64,000 bases of DNA, from NCBI RefSeq assembly GCF_037996765.1, contig NZ_JBBNAD010000004.1, positions 372,001 through 436,000 on the forward strand. Direction: 5' to 3'. The position numbers and the translations under genes were made by a program. A model generated the notes under the pieces. The model did no database searches. It was not told the origin of the DNA and saw nothing but the letters and a program-made list of their open reading frames with translations. Positions 34,023 to 41,977 of the stretch are shown one piece after another; the stretch's first letter is position 1; each line of letters starts with the position of its first letter. This stretch comes from Bdellovibrio sp. GT3. GTDB lineage: Bacteria; Bdellovibrionota; Bdellovibrionia; Bdellovibrionales; Bdellovibrionaceae.

Positions 34023-34781
34023 ATGAAAAAGGGTCTTATTGTTTTAGGAATCGCACTTGTGGCGGCCTTTCTGTTTCGGGAAGGTCAGCGTGAAGGCGTA
34101 TCGACCCTGGCTAAAAACACTGGCAAGTCTCTGGATGTTCAAACGGAGAAGCTTTCGAATCTCGACAATAATACGAACGTGAGCAGTCCATCTCAACAGG
34201 CGGTGGCAGTGCAGCCGTCGCCATCACAAACTGTCGCCGAAGAAGACCCGGCTCAGATGCAGTCTCGGGAAATTGTTCCGCGTGAACTGGCACGTCCTCA
34301 AGCTCATCCTAAATTCGCAAAACCTGATTCCGGGGATTTAAAAGGAAATTATCTTTTTAGAAGTTCCTCTTGGAAAGTATGGACGGGGGTTCGTGCGGTT
34401 CCAAAAGTAAATGTGGAGCCAGGTGATGAGGTTGTGGGGCTGGCTGCGGGTTATGCGATAATCAGGGATTCTGCAATGCTCGGTGACGAGAGAAACTTTT
34501 CGCTGGCAGCTCCTATGGTGGTCTTTAACGAAAACGCCGGAAAAGTGGGCGTCATTCCTGGCCGGGTTGAAGTGAAGTTGAAGGATGCAAGACAGATTGG
34601 TCAGATTGAAAAGGAATACGGACTGAATGTTGTAAACCGATTCCCCCATCTCCGCCTGTTTTTTGTTACATCGTCATTACAGAATTTCGATTTAAGCAAA
34701 CTGGTTACTTTTTTAAAAAAAGACAAGCGTGTTGAAAAAGCTGATTTAGAGATTGTGAGTGGCAACCGTGTTAAGAACTAA
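34023..34781 (+). CDS. Stand-alone subtilase propeptide-like (chaperone/inhibitor) protein
   Basis: The 252-residue protein has an N-terminal membrane or signal segment (LIVLGIALVAAFLF) and a Gln/Pro/Ser-rich linker (residues 45-90). A small beta region is followed by a C-terminal domain that resembles subtilase N-terminal prodomains of fervidolysin type: VIPGRVEVKLKDARQIGQIE, YGLNVVNRFPHLRLFFV, VTFLKKDKRVEKADLEI. The gene ends 23 nt inside the next gene, which encodes a subtilase without its own propeptide. It therefore most likely acts in trans as folding chaperone and inhibitor of that protease. Confidence 0.72.
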   Translation: MKKGLIVLGIALVAAFLFREGQREGVSTLAKNTGKSLDVQTEKLSNLDNNTNVSSPSQQAVAVQPSPSQTVAEEDPAQMQSREIVPRELARPQAHPKFAKPDSGDLKGNYLFRSSSWKVWTGVRAVPKVNVEPGDEVVGLAAGYAIIRDSAMLGDERNFSLAAPMVVFNENAGKVGVIPGRVEVKLKDARQIGQIEKEYGLNVVNRFPHLRLFFVTSSLQNFDLSKLVTFLKKDKRVEKADLEIVSGNRVKN

Positions 34782-36525
34782 AAAGATTCTATCAGCTTTC
34801 CTTCTGGCTTTAAGCAGCGTGACTTTGAGTACGTTGCTGGTGAACTGCAATGGCAGCGGTTTTGAGCTGGCCGACTCGTGCTTTAATGATGGCGGTGACC
34901 CGTTGTTTTCTTATGCGTGGCACTTGGCTAACTGTGGGCAAAAAGGCCTGTCCAAAAATGGTGGAACCAGTGGCGTGGATTTAAATTTGCGTGCGACGTG
35001 GTCTGCGGGGATATTGGGGAATGGCGTAAAGGTTCGTGTGTCAGATGATGGTCTTCAGCATATTCATGAGGACCTCAGCCCAAATTTTCAAACTGTACAA
35101 CTTAGATCTCGGGACTATACCACGGGGAGTCCCTATGATTTCGCGACAGCTGCGCCACATGATTGTCCGAATGCCGATCCAGCTTTATCTGCTTATGATG
35201 ATCACGGAACTGCAGTTTCCGGGCTTATTGCCGCAGCCGGTGGCAATGGGGTGGGGTCGCGCGGAGTGGCTCCAAAAGCGCAATTAAGTATTGCAAATCT
35301 TTTAAGCTGTGCCGTGACTCAAGACAATGCGATGATTCTTGATCAGGCCACTGGCACGGACTTCGATGTTCTGAATATGAGTTGGGGCGTGGATCAGAAC
35401 TCGTTGCCAGAAGTATATGCTGCTTATGAAACTCAATTGGAGACAGCTGTGACCAGCTATCGCAGCGGCAAAGGTGCGATTCTGGTGAAGGCGGCGGGAA
35501 ATTTCTTTACGACTGAATGCCATCATACGGCATCCGATGACAATTCAAGCAGTACTTGTGTTGGTAATTCGAATTTGGACGGGGACAATACAAACCCATA
35601 CCAAATCCTGGTGGCGGCTTTGAACGCCAAAGGTTATGCTTCCAGCTATTCTTCGCCCGGTGCGAACATTTGGATTTCGGGCTTTGGTGGGGAGTTCGGT
35701 TATACGAATCCCGCGATGGTGACGACAGATCGCTCCGGTTGCAGTAATGGATTTTCCTACACTGGAAGCTCGACGACAGTTCCTTTTCAGAATGGAAGTT
35801 CGCCAAATACAAATTGTAATTATACGGCGACTTTCAACGGAACATCTTCGGCTGCGCCGACGGTATCTGGTGTCGCAGCGTTGTTGTTGGAAGCCAACCC
35901 CAACCTGACTTGGCGGGATGTGAAATACATTTTGGCAAAAACGGCCGTGCCTATGGACTACGTGACAACGGGTTCAATTTCTCATCCATTGGGGACGTCG
36001 GTTCCGTCGGGCTATTCTTGGGAGTTGCCTTGGAAGACCAATAGTGCCGGATTTAAGTTTCACAACTGGTATGGTTTCGGCAAAGTAAACGTGGATGCAG
36101 CTGTTGCCATGGCAAGATCCTATAGCACTTCACTGGGCACTTACTTCGAGAGTCCTTGGTTGTCATTTATGGGGTTGAGTTTGGATATTCCTGCGGGGAG
36201 TGCTGCTGGTGTGACCGATACCCGAAGCATTACAGTGGGCACCGATCAGGATGTAAAAATTGAAAGCGTACAAATTCGTCTTCAGGTCACGCACACGGAT
36301 TTATCAAAAGTGGCTATTGAGTTAACTTCTCCGTCGGGCATGCGTAGTATCATCGTAAACATGCACAACACTCTGACGACTGTTGCGAACTATAATAATG
36401 AAGTCTTTCTGTCGAATGCCTTTTATCAAGAGCGTTCCTCTGGATTGTGGACGATCAAACTGGTTAATGCCAGTGGAACCGGTACACTGACAAGCTGGGG
36501 AATCAGATTCACCGGCGTGAAGTAA
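34759..36525 (+). CDS. Kexin-like S8 protease lipoprotein with P domain
   Basis: The 588-residue protein has a lipoprotein signal (ALSSVTLSTLLVNC). The kexin-type catalytic domain carries VSDDGLQHIHEDL (Asp), DDHGTAVSG (His), VKAAGNF (oxyanion Asn) and NGTSSAAPTVSG (Ser). A C-terminal P (Homo B) beta-sandwich domain follows: VQIRLQVTHTDLSKVAIELT, SGLWTIKLVNASGTGTLTSW. No propeptide lies between the signal and the catalytic domain. This domain set is that of proprotein convertases and of Aeromonas ASP protease, which also needs a separate partner. The GTG at 34759 overlaps the propeptide gene; a second GTG 9 nt later is possible. Confidence 0.9.
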   Translation: MATVLRTKKILSAFLLALSSVTLSTLLVNCNGSGFELADSCFNDGGDPLFSYAWHLANCGQKGLSKNGGTSGVDLNLRATWSAGILGNGVKVRVSDDGLQHIHEDLSPNFQTVQLRSRDYTTGSPYDFATAAPHDCPNADPALSAYDDHGTAVSGLIAAAGGNGVGSRGVAPKAQLSIANLLSCAVTQDNAMILDQATGTDFDVLNMSWGVDQNSLPEVYAAYETQLETAVTSYRSGKGAILVKAAGNFFTTECHHTASDDNSSSTCVGNSNLDGDNTNPYQILVAALNAKGYASSYSSPGANIWISGFGGEFGYTNPAMVTTDRSGCSNGFSYTGSSTTVPFQNGSSPNTNCNYTATFNGTSSAAPTVSGVAALLLEANPNLTWRDVKYILAKTAVPMDYVTTGSISHPLGTSVPSGYSWELPWKTNSAGFKFHNWYGFGKVNVDAAVAMARSYSTSLGTYFESPWLSFMGLSLDIPAGSAAGVTDTRSITVGTDQDVKIESVQIRLQVTHTDLSKVAIELTSPSGMRSIIVNMHNTLTTVANYNNEVFLSNAFYQERSSGLWTIKLVNASGTGTLTSWGIRFTGVK

Positions 36526-36529
36526 AAAA

Positions 36530-36551
36530 AAAGGCCCCGGATGGGGCCTTT
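36530..36551. terminator. Terminator between the protease and the convergent small gene
   Basis: AAAGGCCCC pairs with GGGGCCTTT around a 4-nt loop, with a long A run before it and T-rich sequence after it. It is suitable for both strands. Confidence 0.88.
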
Positions 36552-36555
36552 CGCT

Positions 36556-36873
36556 TTATTGAACTCCTGCTGATTCGCGTGGAGGTCTTTCTCCTCTACC
36601 AGGACCACCAAAGCGAGTCGGTGGTTCAATGCCTTTTTCCTTTAAACAAGCATCCATGGCAGTTCTTTGCTCTTCAGTGGGGGCTGTCGGTCTTTGGCCG
36701 GGCTCGGGGCGTTCCATACCCGCAGCTTCGGCGCAGGCTTGAAACGCGGCTCTTTGTTCGGCGCTGGGGCCGCCGCCGCGAGGTCTTTCGGATTGTTGAG
36801 CCAGGGCAAAGGATGTCGAGTGCAGTGTGATAATGGATGCAGCGGTCATGAGGATCTTTTTGGAAATTTTCAT
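36556..36873 (-). CDS. Small secreted Pro/Arg/Gly-rich protein with a repeated Cys motif
   Basis: The 105-residue product has a signal peptide (LMTAASIITLHSTSFALAQ). Two copies of a motif follow: EQRAAFQACAEAAGMERPEP and EQRTAMDACLKEKGIEPPTR, both matching EQRxAxxACxxxxGxExP. The tail is GGPGRGERPPRE. I know no named family. The ATG at 36873 follows AAAGGGAG. The 15-bp dyad at 37009 lies between it and the divergent lipoprotein gene. Confidence 0.75.
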   Translation of the reverse strand: MKISKKILMTAASIITLHSTSFALAQQSERPRGGGPSAEQRAAFQACAEAAGMERPEPGQRPTAPTEEQRTAMDACLKEKGIEPPTRFGGPGRGERPPRESAGVQ

Positions 36874-37008
36874 AATATCTCCCTTTTTGGATTTTGAAAT
36901 TAGGGGGCTTTGCGAGTCCCTCAACTCGGGCCCCATATGTTAATGCTAGGGGGGGATTGTTGAAGGACCGTGGAGATCATCATTATTTTTGATTTGCTCG
37001 ACTAACGG

Positions 37009-37023
37009 GTCTCAAAATGAGAC
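37009..37023. promoter_or_regulatory. GTCTC-N5-GAGAC dyad, copy 2
   Basis: GTCTCAAAATGAGAC, a perfect 15-bp dyad between the divergent genes starting at 36873 and 37121. Identical arms recur at 10699-10713 and 41907-41921. Confidence 0.5.
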
Positions 37024-37120
37024 GTGGAATTTCCTGGGATATTGCAAGAAATAGCGAATTCTATTTAGGAAATTCCCAAAATTAGCCGATGACGTTAGTG
37101 CAGCCCGGGGGGAAGAACGT

Positions 37121-37834
37121 ATGAAATCTATTAAAAAAATTCTGGTAGCAAGTGGTACTGTGGTGGCATTGGCTGCTGTCGCGGTAAGCTTTCAAAACTG
37201 TGCTCCGGGTGCTTCTGAAGATGGAGCAAGCAATACAGTTGCAGCGGACGGCTATTCTGGAGATATCTATTATCCATCCAGTGGCAGTCCGATTGTGTTG
37301 ACGGCCGGTCAAAACATCACTCTTAAAATTTCCAAGCCTGCCAATTTAAGCGATCTTAGCAGCTATTATTGGGTAATCTATGATACGTCGGTTACGGCTG
37401 CGTACATCGGAACAATCACGCAAAGTGGAAGTTACTTCTATGTGTCTTTGCAGGTTAAGTCTGATTTGAGCTCTCAAAAGGATTTGCGCATCTATTTGTA
37501 TAATCCAACCACGAAATCTTATCTTGACGGCAACGGCGTTAAAATCAGCCTTCGTCCTTCTGTAAGCAATCCCTATTCTTCAGACTACGTCACAGAGGTT
37601 TGCAGTTTGAAGCAGAACTCTGCACCTACATTCTCTTTGAACAAGGCCGCAGCGTCTTCGTCAGCTCTTTACATCTTTGATAACGGGGCGGGTGTTGGTA
37701 ATACATCTTGCAGCATTGGTGGCGTGGCTTATAACTGCCTTGCGCCATCATCGTGGCCAAGCAACTGGACATCGTCCACGTTTACGGTTCAGGCCTACAA
37801 TCGTTGCGGTGTCGCCCGAACTCAGTCTTTCTAA
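37121..37834 (+). CDS. Lipoprotein of unknown function
   Basis: The 237-residue protein has a lipoprotein signal ending in VSFQNC, a lipobox type common in Bdellovibrio. The mature part is Ser/Tyr/Thr-rich and beta-like (TAGQNITLKISKPANLSDLS; SGSYFYVSLQVKSDL), with two later cysteine pairs. GGGGGGAAG lies upstream of the ATG. I recognise no family. It looks like a surface lipoprotein. Confidence 0.75.
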   Translation: MKSIKKILVASGTVVALAAVAVSFQNCAPGASEDGASNTVAADGYSGDIYYPSSGSPIVLTAGQNITLKISKPANLSDLSSYYWVIYDTSVTAAYIGTITQSGSYFYVSLQVKSDLSSQKDLRIYLYNPTTKSYLDGNGVKISLRPSVSNPYSSDYVTEVCSLKQNSAPTFSLNKAAASSSALYIFDNGAGVGNTSCSIGGVAYNCLAPSSWPSNWTSSTFTVQAYNRCGVARTQSF

Positions 37835-37858
37835 TTTCTTTTGTTATATTCAAAATGC

Positions 37859-37886
37859 AAAAAAGCCCTCGTAAGAGGGCTTTTTT
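37859..37886. terminator. Bidirectional terminator between convergent genes
   Basis: AAAAAAGCCCTC pairs with GAGGGCTTTTTT around GTAA. It lies between the lipoprotein (37834) and the Met-rich protein gene (37892). Confidence 0.92.
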
Positions 37887-37891
37887 CGTTT

Positions 37892-39535
37892 CTATCTGCC
37901 GGTTCCCATTATGACCGATGTTCCGGTCAGTGTTGTCGAGCTTGTCGGGGCGGGTACTACTCCGGGGATGGTGATGCCGCTGTTGTAGGTGTTTGTATAC
38001 GGCGAAGTATAGGTGTTTAAATAGCTGCTGGGTAAAGTGTAACCACTGGATGTGGATCCCATAATGACCCCGCCGGGCAAAGTGGTGGTGGCTGTGGTAA
38101 GACCGGTCGGGGAAATATAAGTTGAGCCCGTGTTGTAAAGACCGGTGTTTCCATAAACACCGCTGTAGGATTGCATCATGCTCATTTGATAGTTCAGCAT
38201 CGCCATCTGTTGTTGCATTGATGCCATCGCAGAATATTGCGAGTTCATCCCACTCATACCGTACATACTGTTCATGCCATTCATACCGTTCATTCCATAC
38301 ATCATTGATGGATTCAGGCCCATCATCGAATTCATCCCAGACATGCCATTCATCCCGTACGGAGAACCCATGCCGGTGTAAATTCCACCACTCATCATTC
38401 CGTACATGGAGTTCATGCCGGTCATCCCATTCATCGCACCCATCATGCCCTGGCCGCCCATCATCGAGTTCCCGCAACCAAACCCGCCTTGGCCGGAACC
38501 GCTGCTTAAAGCGCCGTACATTCCCTGCATCATATAGGGATATCCGAAGCTTGCCTGAGTGGGGTAACCGAGATTTGCGTTGGCATCTGTGACCATTTGA
38601 TTGGTCTTGTATCCCGCATACATGGATGCAGCACCTGTCACCACATTCGCAACCAGACTTGCTGTGTTTGATTGAGGTTGTTGATAGTTGTAGTTGTTAT
38701 TCTTTGCCATACACTCCGTGCAAACAGTGCCCTCTGTGGATTCGTCTTGGCGGGCATCCTGAATATCCTCTTGCAGGCGTTCAATCTGGTGATTCAAATC
38801 TTCGATGTCTGATTGAATTTTGGTCGATTGAATTGAGTTGGTTCTATAGCTGGCAATGGCCGATTTACATGTGGAGGTTCTGGCGCGGGAACCGTTGGCG
38901 CGATATGTGGAATTATCACAAACAGAAGTCAACACCGCTCCGGCGCGACCGGCATCGCAGTACTTTTTCCACTCCGCTGAAGTGAACACCTGCACGGGCA
39001 GCATATTGTCATTGGCTCCGCGGGATTCCGATCGTTGACGACGGGGAGGACGCATTCCTTTTCCTTGGGGGGGCGCCGGACGATCAGACTCGGCCATTTC
39101 TGATGATTCATCATCTGAAAATTCCAAACCGGATTCATCAATATCGCCAGTGACCGCGGGCTCCTGGTTATCATTTTGGGGTTCACTGACATATTCAGAA
39201 CAGCGGCGGGAGCTATCCATGTGGGCCATCAGAACTTCAGCATATTCCTCAGAGAGGTTGTTCGTGATATCAGACTTCGCGCGTTTTAATTCACGGTCAA
39301 ATTTCTTCTTTTCGGACTTTTTCTCGCTGATCTCTTGTTTTAGTTCGCTGATCTCAAGACGCAATTCCTGAATCTCATCCGATTCGGAACTCATCGCCTG
39401 GGCCGGACGTTGTTGGTAGGAACAGCCCTGATTAGCACCCCAGTAGCCTGTGCCCATCATCGTGGGACTCATCATTTGTGCCCACGAGGGGATTGCTGTA
39501 AGAGAGAGAGTTGCAATGAGGATCCTGAAGAACAT
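37892..39535 (-). CDS. Exported Met/Gly/Asn-rich repeat protein with coiled coil
   Basis: The 547-residue protein has a signal peptide (LIATLSLTAIPSWA), then MMSPTMMG. A coiled coil (residues about 55-90, ELRLEISELKQEISEKKSEK) and an acidic/Pro-rich linker follow. A Cys-containing helical part comes next, and then a low-complexity region (residues about 335-440) built of MNGM, MNSMYGM and SGMN units. The tail is Ser/Thr/Tyr-rich. Met-rich periplasmic proteins can bind Cu(I)/Ag(I) or act as oxidant sinks; neither is shown here. It lies 56 bp after the histidine kinase in the same direction, behind the Spy-like gene and its two-component system. Confidence 0.75.
   Translation of the reverse strand: MFFRILIATLSLTAIPSWAQMMSPTMMGTGYWGANQGCSYQQRPAQAMSSESDEIQELRLEISELKQEISEKKSEKKKFDRELKRAKSDITNNLSEEYAEVLMAHMDSSRRCSEYVSEPQNDNQEPAVTGDIDESGLEFSDDESSEMAESDRPAPPQGKGMRPPRRQRSESRGANDNMLPVQVFTSAEWKKYCDAGRAGAVLTSVCDNSTYRANGSRARTSTCKSAIASYRTNSIQSTKIQSDIEDLNHQIERLQEDIQDARQDESTEGTVCTECMAKNNNYNYQQPQSNTASLVANVVTGAASMYAGYKTNQMVTDANANLGYPTQASFGYPYMMQGMYGALSSGSGQGGFGCGNSMMGGQGMMGAMNGMTGMNSMYGMMSGGIYTGMGSPYGMNGMSGMNSMMGLNPSMMYGMNGMNGMNSMYGMSGMNSQYSAMASMQQQMAMLNYQMSMMQSYSGVYGNTGLYNTGSTYISPTGLTTATTTLPGGVIMGSTSSGYTLPSSYLNTYTSPYTNTYNSGITIPGVVPAPTSSTTLTGTSVIMGTGR
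38230..38480. repeat. Short degenerate tandem repeats encoding Met-Asn-Gly units
   Basis: Plus-strand 9- to 12-bp units related to CCCATTCATGCC, GTTCATGCC and CATACCGTACAT repeat irregularly. They encode the MNGM/MNSMYGM section of the Met-rich protein. Such repeats are prone to expansion and contraction. Confidence 0.7.
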
Positions 39536-39590
39536 AATGCCCGCCTTTGTATATCACTAAGGTAGCGGGCAAGTGTTTAAAGACTGTGGA

Positions 39591-41141
39591 CTAGGATTTA
39601 GGAAACCAAAATGAAACACGTCCACCCGAAATGTGACTCTCATTCGGGGACAGGACAAGGTTTTCCGCTTTCAGTTCGCCACCGTGAAGCTGAATGATTT
39701 CTCGCATGATCACGGAGCCAATGCCGACAGAGATTCGTTTGCCTGACGAACCATCTGATAAACTGCGGCTGGCTTTTTTGTGACCAAATTCTTTGAGTGA
39801 AGACTCCGAAAATCCAGGTCCGTCATCCGTGATGGAAAGATTCAGTTTGGGGCCACCGTTGGTGATACTAATATGCACCTCTCCCTTGGCAAAGGAGGAG
39901 GAGTTTTCAAACGCATTTCTTAGCAGGCGGTCCACCAGCTTTGATGAACCCATGACGTTTGCCTTGGAGGCATCCAAGGTGCTTTCGATTTTGAATTTCA
40001 AATTTGGATAACGGTTCTTAAAGACCGTCACCTGGTCCTGTACGCGTTCCAGTAAGTTGATCTCCTCGGTGCCTGCTGAATATTTTGGTTCGGTGATTTG
40101 TGCCAGGAACAACAAATCCTCAACCAGTTTTCCAAAGTATTCCACTTCCGAAAAACACAAGGAAACAATTTCCTGACGTTTCTCAGGCGCAAGTCGACCT
40201 TCGCCGACCTCCAGCGTTTCCAGAAAGGTCTGCAAAGAGGCCAGGGGAGTGCGCAAGTCGTGTGCGAGATCCTGCAGAAGTTGACGGCGGGCCTGATCGG
40301 CCTTGCGTAAACTTTCAACCATGCTTTCCACATCGCCGGCCATTTGATTGAAGGCTTGAACCAGTGGTCCCAATTCCTCCAATTTTTTTGTGGGCATACG
40401 TGCTGACAGATTGCCATGACGAAGTTCATTCAGAACATGGAAGGCTTCGTTGGCGCGATCGCGATAGCGGGAGAATTGGTAAAGCAAAGCCACACCCACC
40501 GAGATCAAAGTAAACACAATCAAAAAGCCAATTGTGATGAAGAGGGGATTTTTCCGACCCATGTTTGGTGGCGGAGGAGGAGCACCTTTGTGCGGTGGAG
40601 GAGGTCCCATTTCACCAGGATGTGGTCCTCTAAAGTCACCAGGACCGCCCGGTCCACCCGGAGGAGGTGGTTGGTCGCCCATAGGAGCACCGAAACCAGG
40701 CGGCGGACGAAAACGATGGACGAAGTAGACATCGGCAAACTTCGTTTTTGCGACTTCAATTTTGGGAGGTCCAAAATTGGACTCGCCGAAGCGAACGGAT
40801 TTATCCTGGGACATGGTCTTAAGATCTGAATCATTCAAAGCTCGGGGTAAAACAACTTCTCCGTTGACCAGGCTTTTTCCAGTTCTATCGACGATATCAA
40901 AACGCAAAAAGTTATCCGAAGTGTTGCTATCCTGAAGCTTTCTAAAAGCAACCAGGGGGTCGTTATCCAGTTGTTGATAAACGTTGCGGAACAAATGGTT
41001 GGGAGGTCGCACAAATTGGACCTGGGAGGGTTTGTCCAAATAGGAAACCAGCCATGTGGAGCCAAATGCCATAAAGATAAAAACGATGATGATTGAAACA
41101 AAGATAAAATAGTTTCTACCAAACAAGGAGCGGGTGATCAT
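39591..41141 (-). CDS. Sensor histidine kinase with Pro/Gly-rich periplasmic insert
   Basis: The 516-residue kinase has a first membrane helix (FIFVSIIIVFIFMAFGSTW) and a periplasmic domain. That domain ends in a Pro/Gly/His-rich stretch (about residues 150-195, for example GDQPPPPGGPGGPGDF, KGAPPPPPNMG). A second helix (LFITIGFLIVFTLISVGVAL), HAMP, the H box in LAHDLRTPLASLQTFLE, the N box RNAFENSSS and the G box ITDDGPGFS follow. Its ATG overlaps the regulator stop as ATGA. The closest functional analogues by layout are CpxA/EnvZ-like envelope sensors; the signal is unknown. Confidence 0.92.
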   Translation of the reverse strand: MITRSLFGRNYFIFVSIIIVFIFMAFGSTWLVSYLDKPSQVQFVRPPNHLFRNVYQQLDNDPLVAFRKLQDSNTSDNFLRFDIVDRTGKSLVNGEVVLPRALNDSDLKTMSQDKSVRFGESNFGPPKIEVAKTKFADVYFVHRFRPPPGFGAPMGDQPPPPGGPGGPGDFRGPHPGEMGPPPPHKGAPPPPPNMGRKNPLFITIGFLIVFTLISVGVALLYQFSRYRDRANEAFHVLNELRHGNLSARMPTKKLEELGPLVQAFNQMAGDVESMVESLRKADQARRQLLQDLAHDLRTPLASLQTFLETLEVGEGRLAPEKRQEIVSLCFSEVEYFGKLVEDLLFLAQITEPKYSAGTEEINLLERVQDQVTVFKNRYPNLKFKIESTLDASKANVMGSSKLVDRLLRNAFENSSSFAKGEVHISITNGGPKLNLSITDDGPGFSESSLKEFGHKKASRSLSDGSSGKRISVGIGSVIMREIIQLHGGELKAENLVLSPNESHISGGRVSFWFPKS

Positions 41142-41818
41142 GCCAATTTCTCCAGACGGTAACCTTGTCCATAGACGGAGTTGATTTTCACATTCTGAAT
41201 ACCGTTCTTGGTAAGTTTGGAACGAATGTGGCTGATATGGGAGTCAACGGTACGGTCAAAGAGTTCCTCTCCCGATGACAAACTGGCGATCAGCTTTTCC
41301 CGGGAGATAATTGTTTCGGGATTTTCAAAGAATACGCGCAGGATCTCAAACTCACGACGATTTAGATTCACCAGGCCGTCTTCGGTTTTTAGAACCTGCT
41401 GATTTTTAATCAGGGTTAAGCCAGCAAAACGCAACAAATCCAAAGTGGGCTTGCGGTCATTGAGTTGATTCTTGATCCGTACCATGATTTCTTTTTGGCC
41501 GAATGGTTTACGGATGTAATCGTTGGCACCATGCTCAAATCCACGAACGACACTTTCCTCGTCCGTGCGAGCAGTAAGGAACATGATCGGAGTTTGAATG
41601 CCTTCACTACGCAACCATTCACAGAACTCATAGCCATTTCCATCCGGAAGATTTACGTCCAGCAAAAATAAATCGATGCCCGGTTGAGTTTTGAAAATCT
41701 CACGACCAGCTGCCAATGATTTGGCCCAATGAACTTGAAATTGATCAAGCTCAAGCTGCATTTGAATTGCTTTGCCCAGTATAGGGTCATCTTCAAGAAG
41801 AAAAATTTGTACAGCCAT
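41138..41818 (-). CDS. OmpR/PhoB-family response regulator
   Basis: The 226-residue regulator has a receiver domain with acidic pocket LLEDDP, phospho-acceptor Asp in LFLLDVNLPDGNGYEF, Thr in MFLTART and Lys in YIRKPFG. A winged-helix DNA-binding domain follows (REFEILRVFFENPETIISRE, DRTVDSHISHIRSKL, INSVYGQGYRLE). It is coupled to the kinase gene by a 4-nt overlap. The Spy-like gene lies 160 bp upstream on the same strand, and the dyad at 41907 lies between them. Confidence 0.94.
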   Translation of the reverse strand: MAVQIFLLEDDPILGKAIQMQLELDQFQVHWAKSLAAGREIFKTQPGIDLFLLDVNLPDGNGYEFCEWLRSEGIQTPIMFLTARTDEESVVRGFEHGANDYIRKPFGQKEIMVRIKNQLNDRKPTLDLLRFAGLTLIKNQQVLKTEDGLVNLNRREFEILRVFFENPETIISREKLIASLSSGEELFDRTVDSHISHIRSKLTKNGIQNVKINSVYGQGYRLEKLA

Positions 41819-41906
41819 AATCACTCTCTAAGGTATCAAAATATACCCGTACCATTAAGTTCCATTTTGCAGCAGGATTATGGAGTGAGTGTGGAGCTGG
41901 ACCTTT

Positions 41907-41921
41907 GTCTCACTTCGAGAC
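41907..41921. promoter_or_regulatory. GTCTC-N5-GAGAC dyad, copy 3
   Basis: GTCTCACTTCGAGAC lies 89 bp upstream of the response-regulator ATG and 57 bp past the end of the Spy-like gene. It has the same arms and spacing as the dyads at 10699 and 37009, and shares GTCTCACTT with 33351 and 53705. Confidence 0.5.
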
Positions 41922-41977
41922 AATTGTGAAAAGAGAAACCAAGTCGGACCTTGGCTCCTCTTTTGATTGGATAATGT

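Noticed and set aside
37782-38477. Frame of 231 codons antiparallel-shifted in the Met-rich gene, rich in His, Asp and Trp
   Set aside because: The repeats of the Met-rich gene create long open shadow frames; composition is an artefact of the ATG/AAC/GGC repeats.
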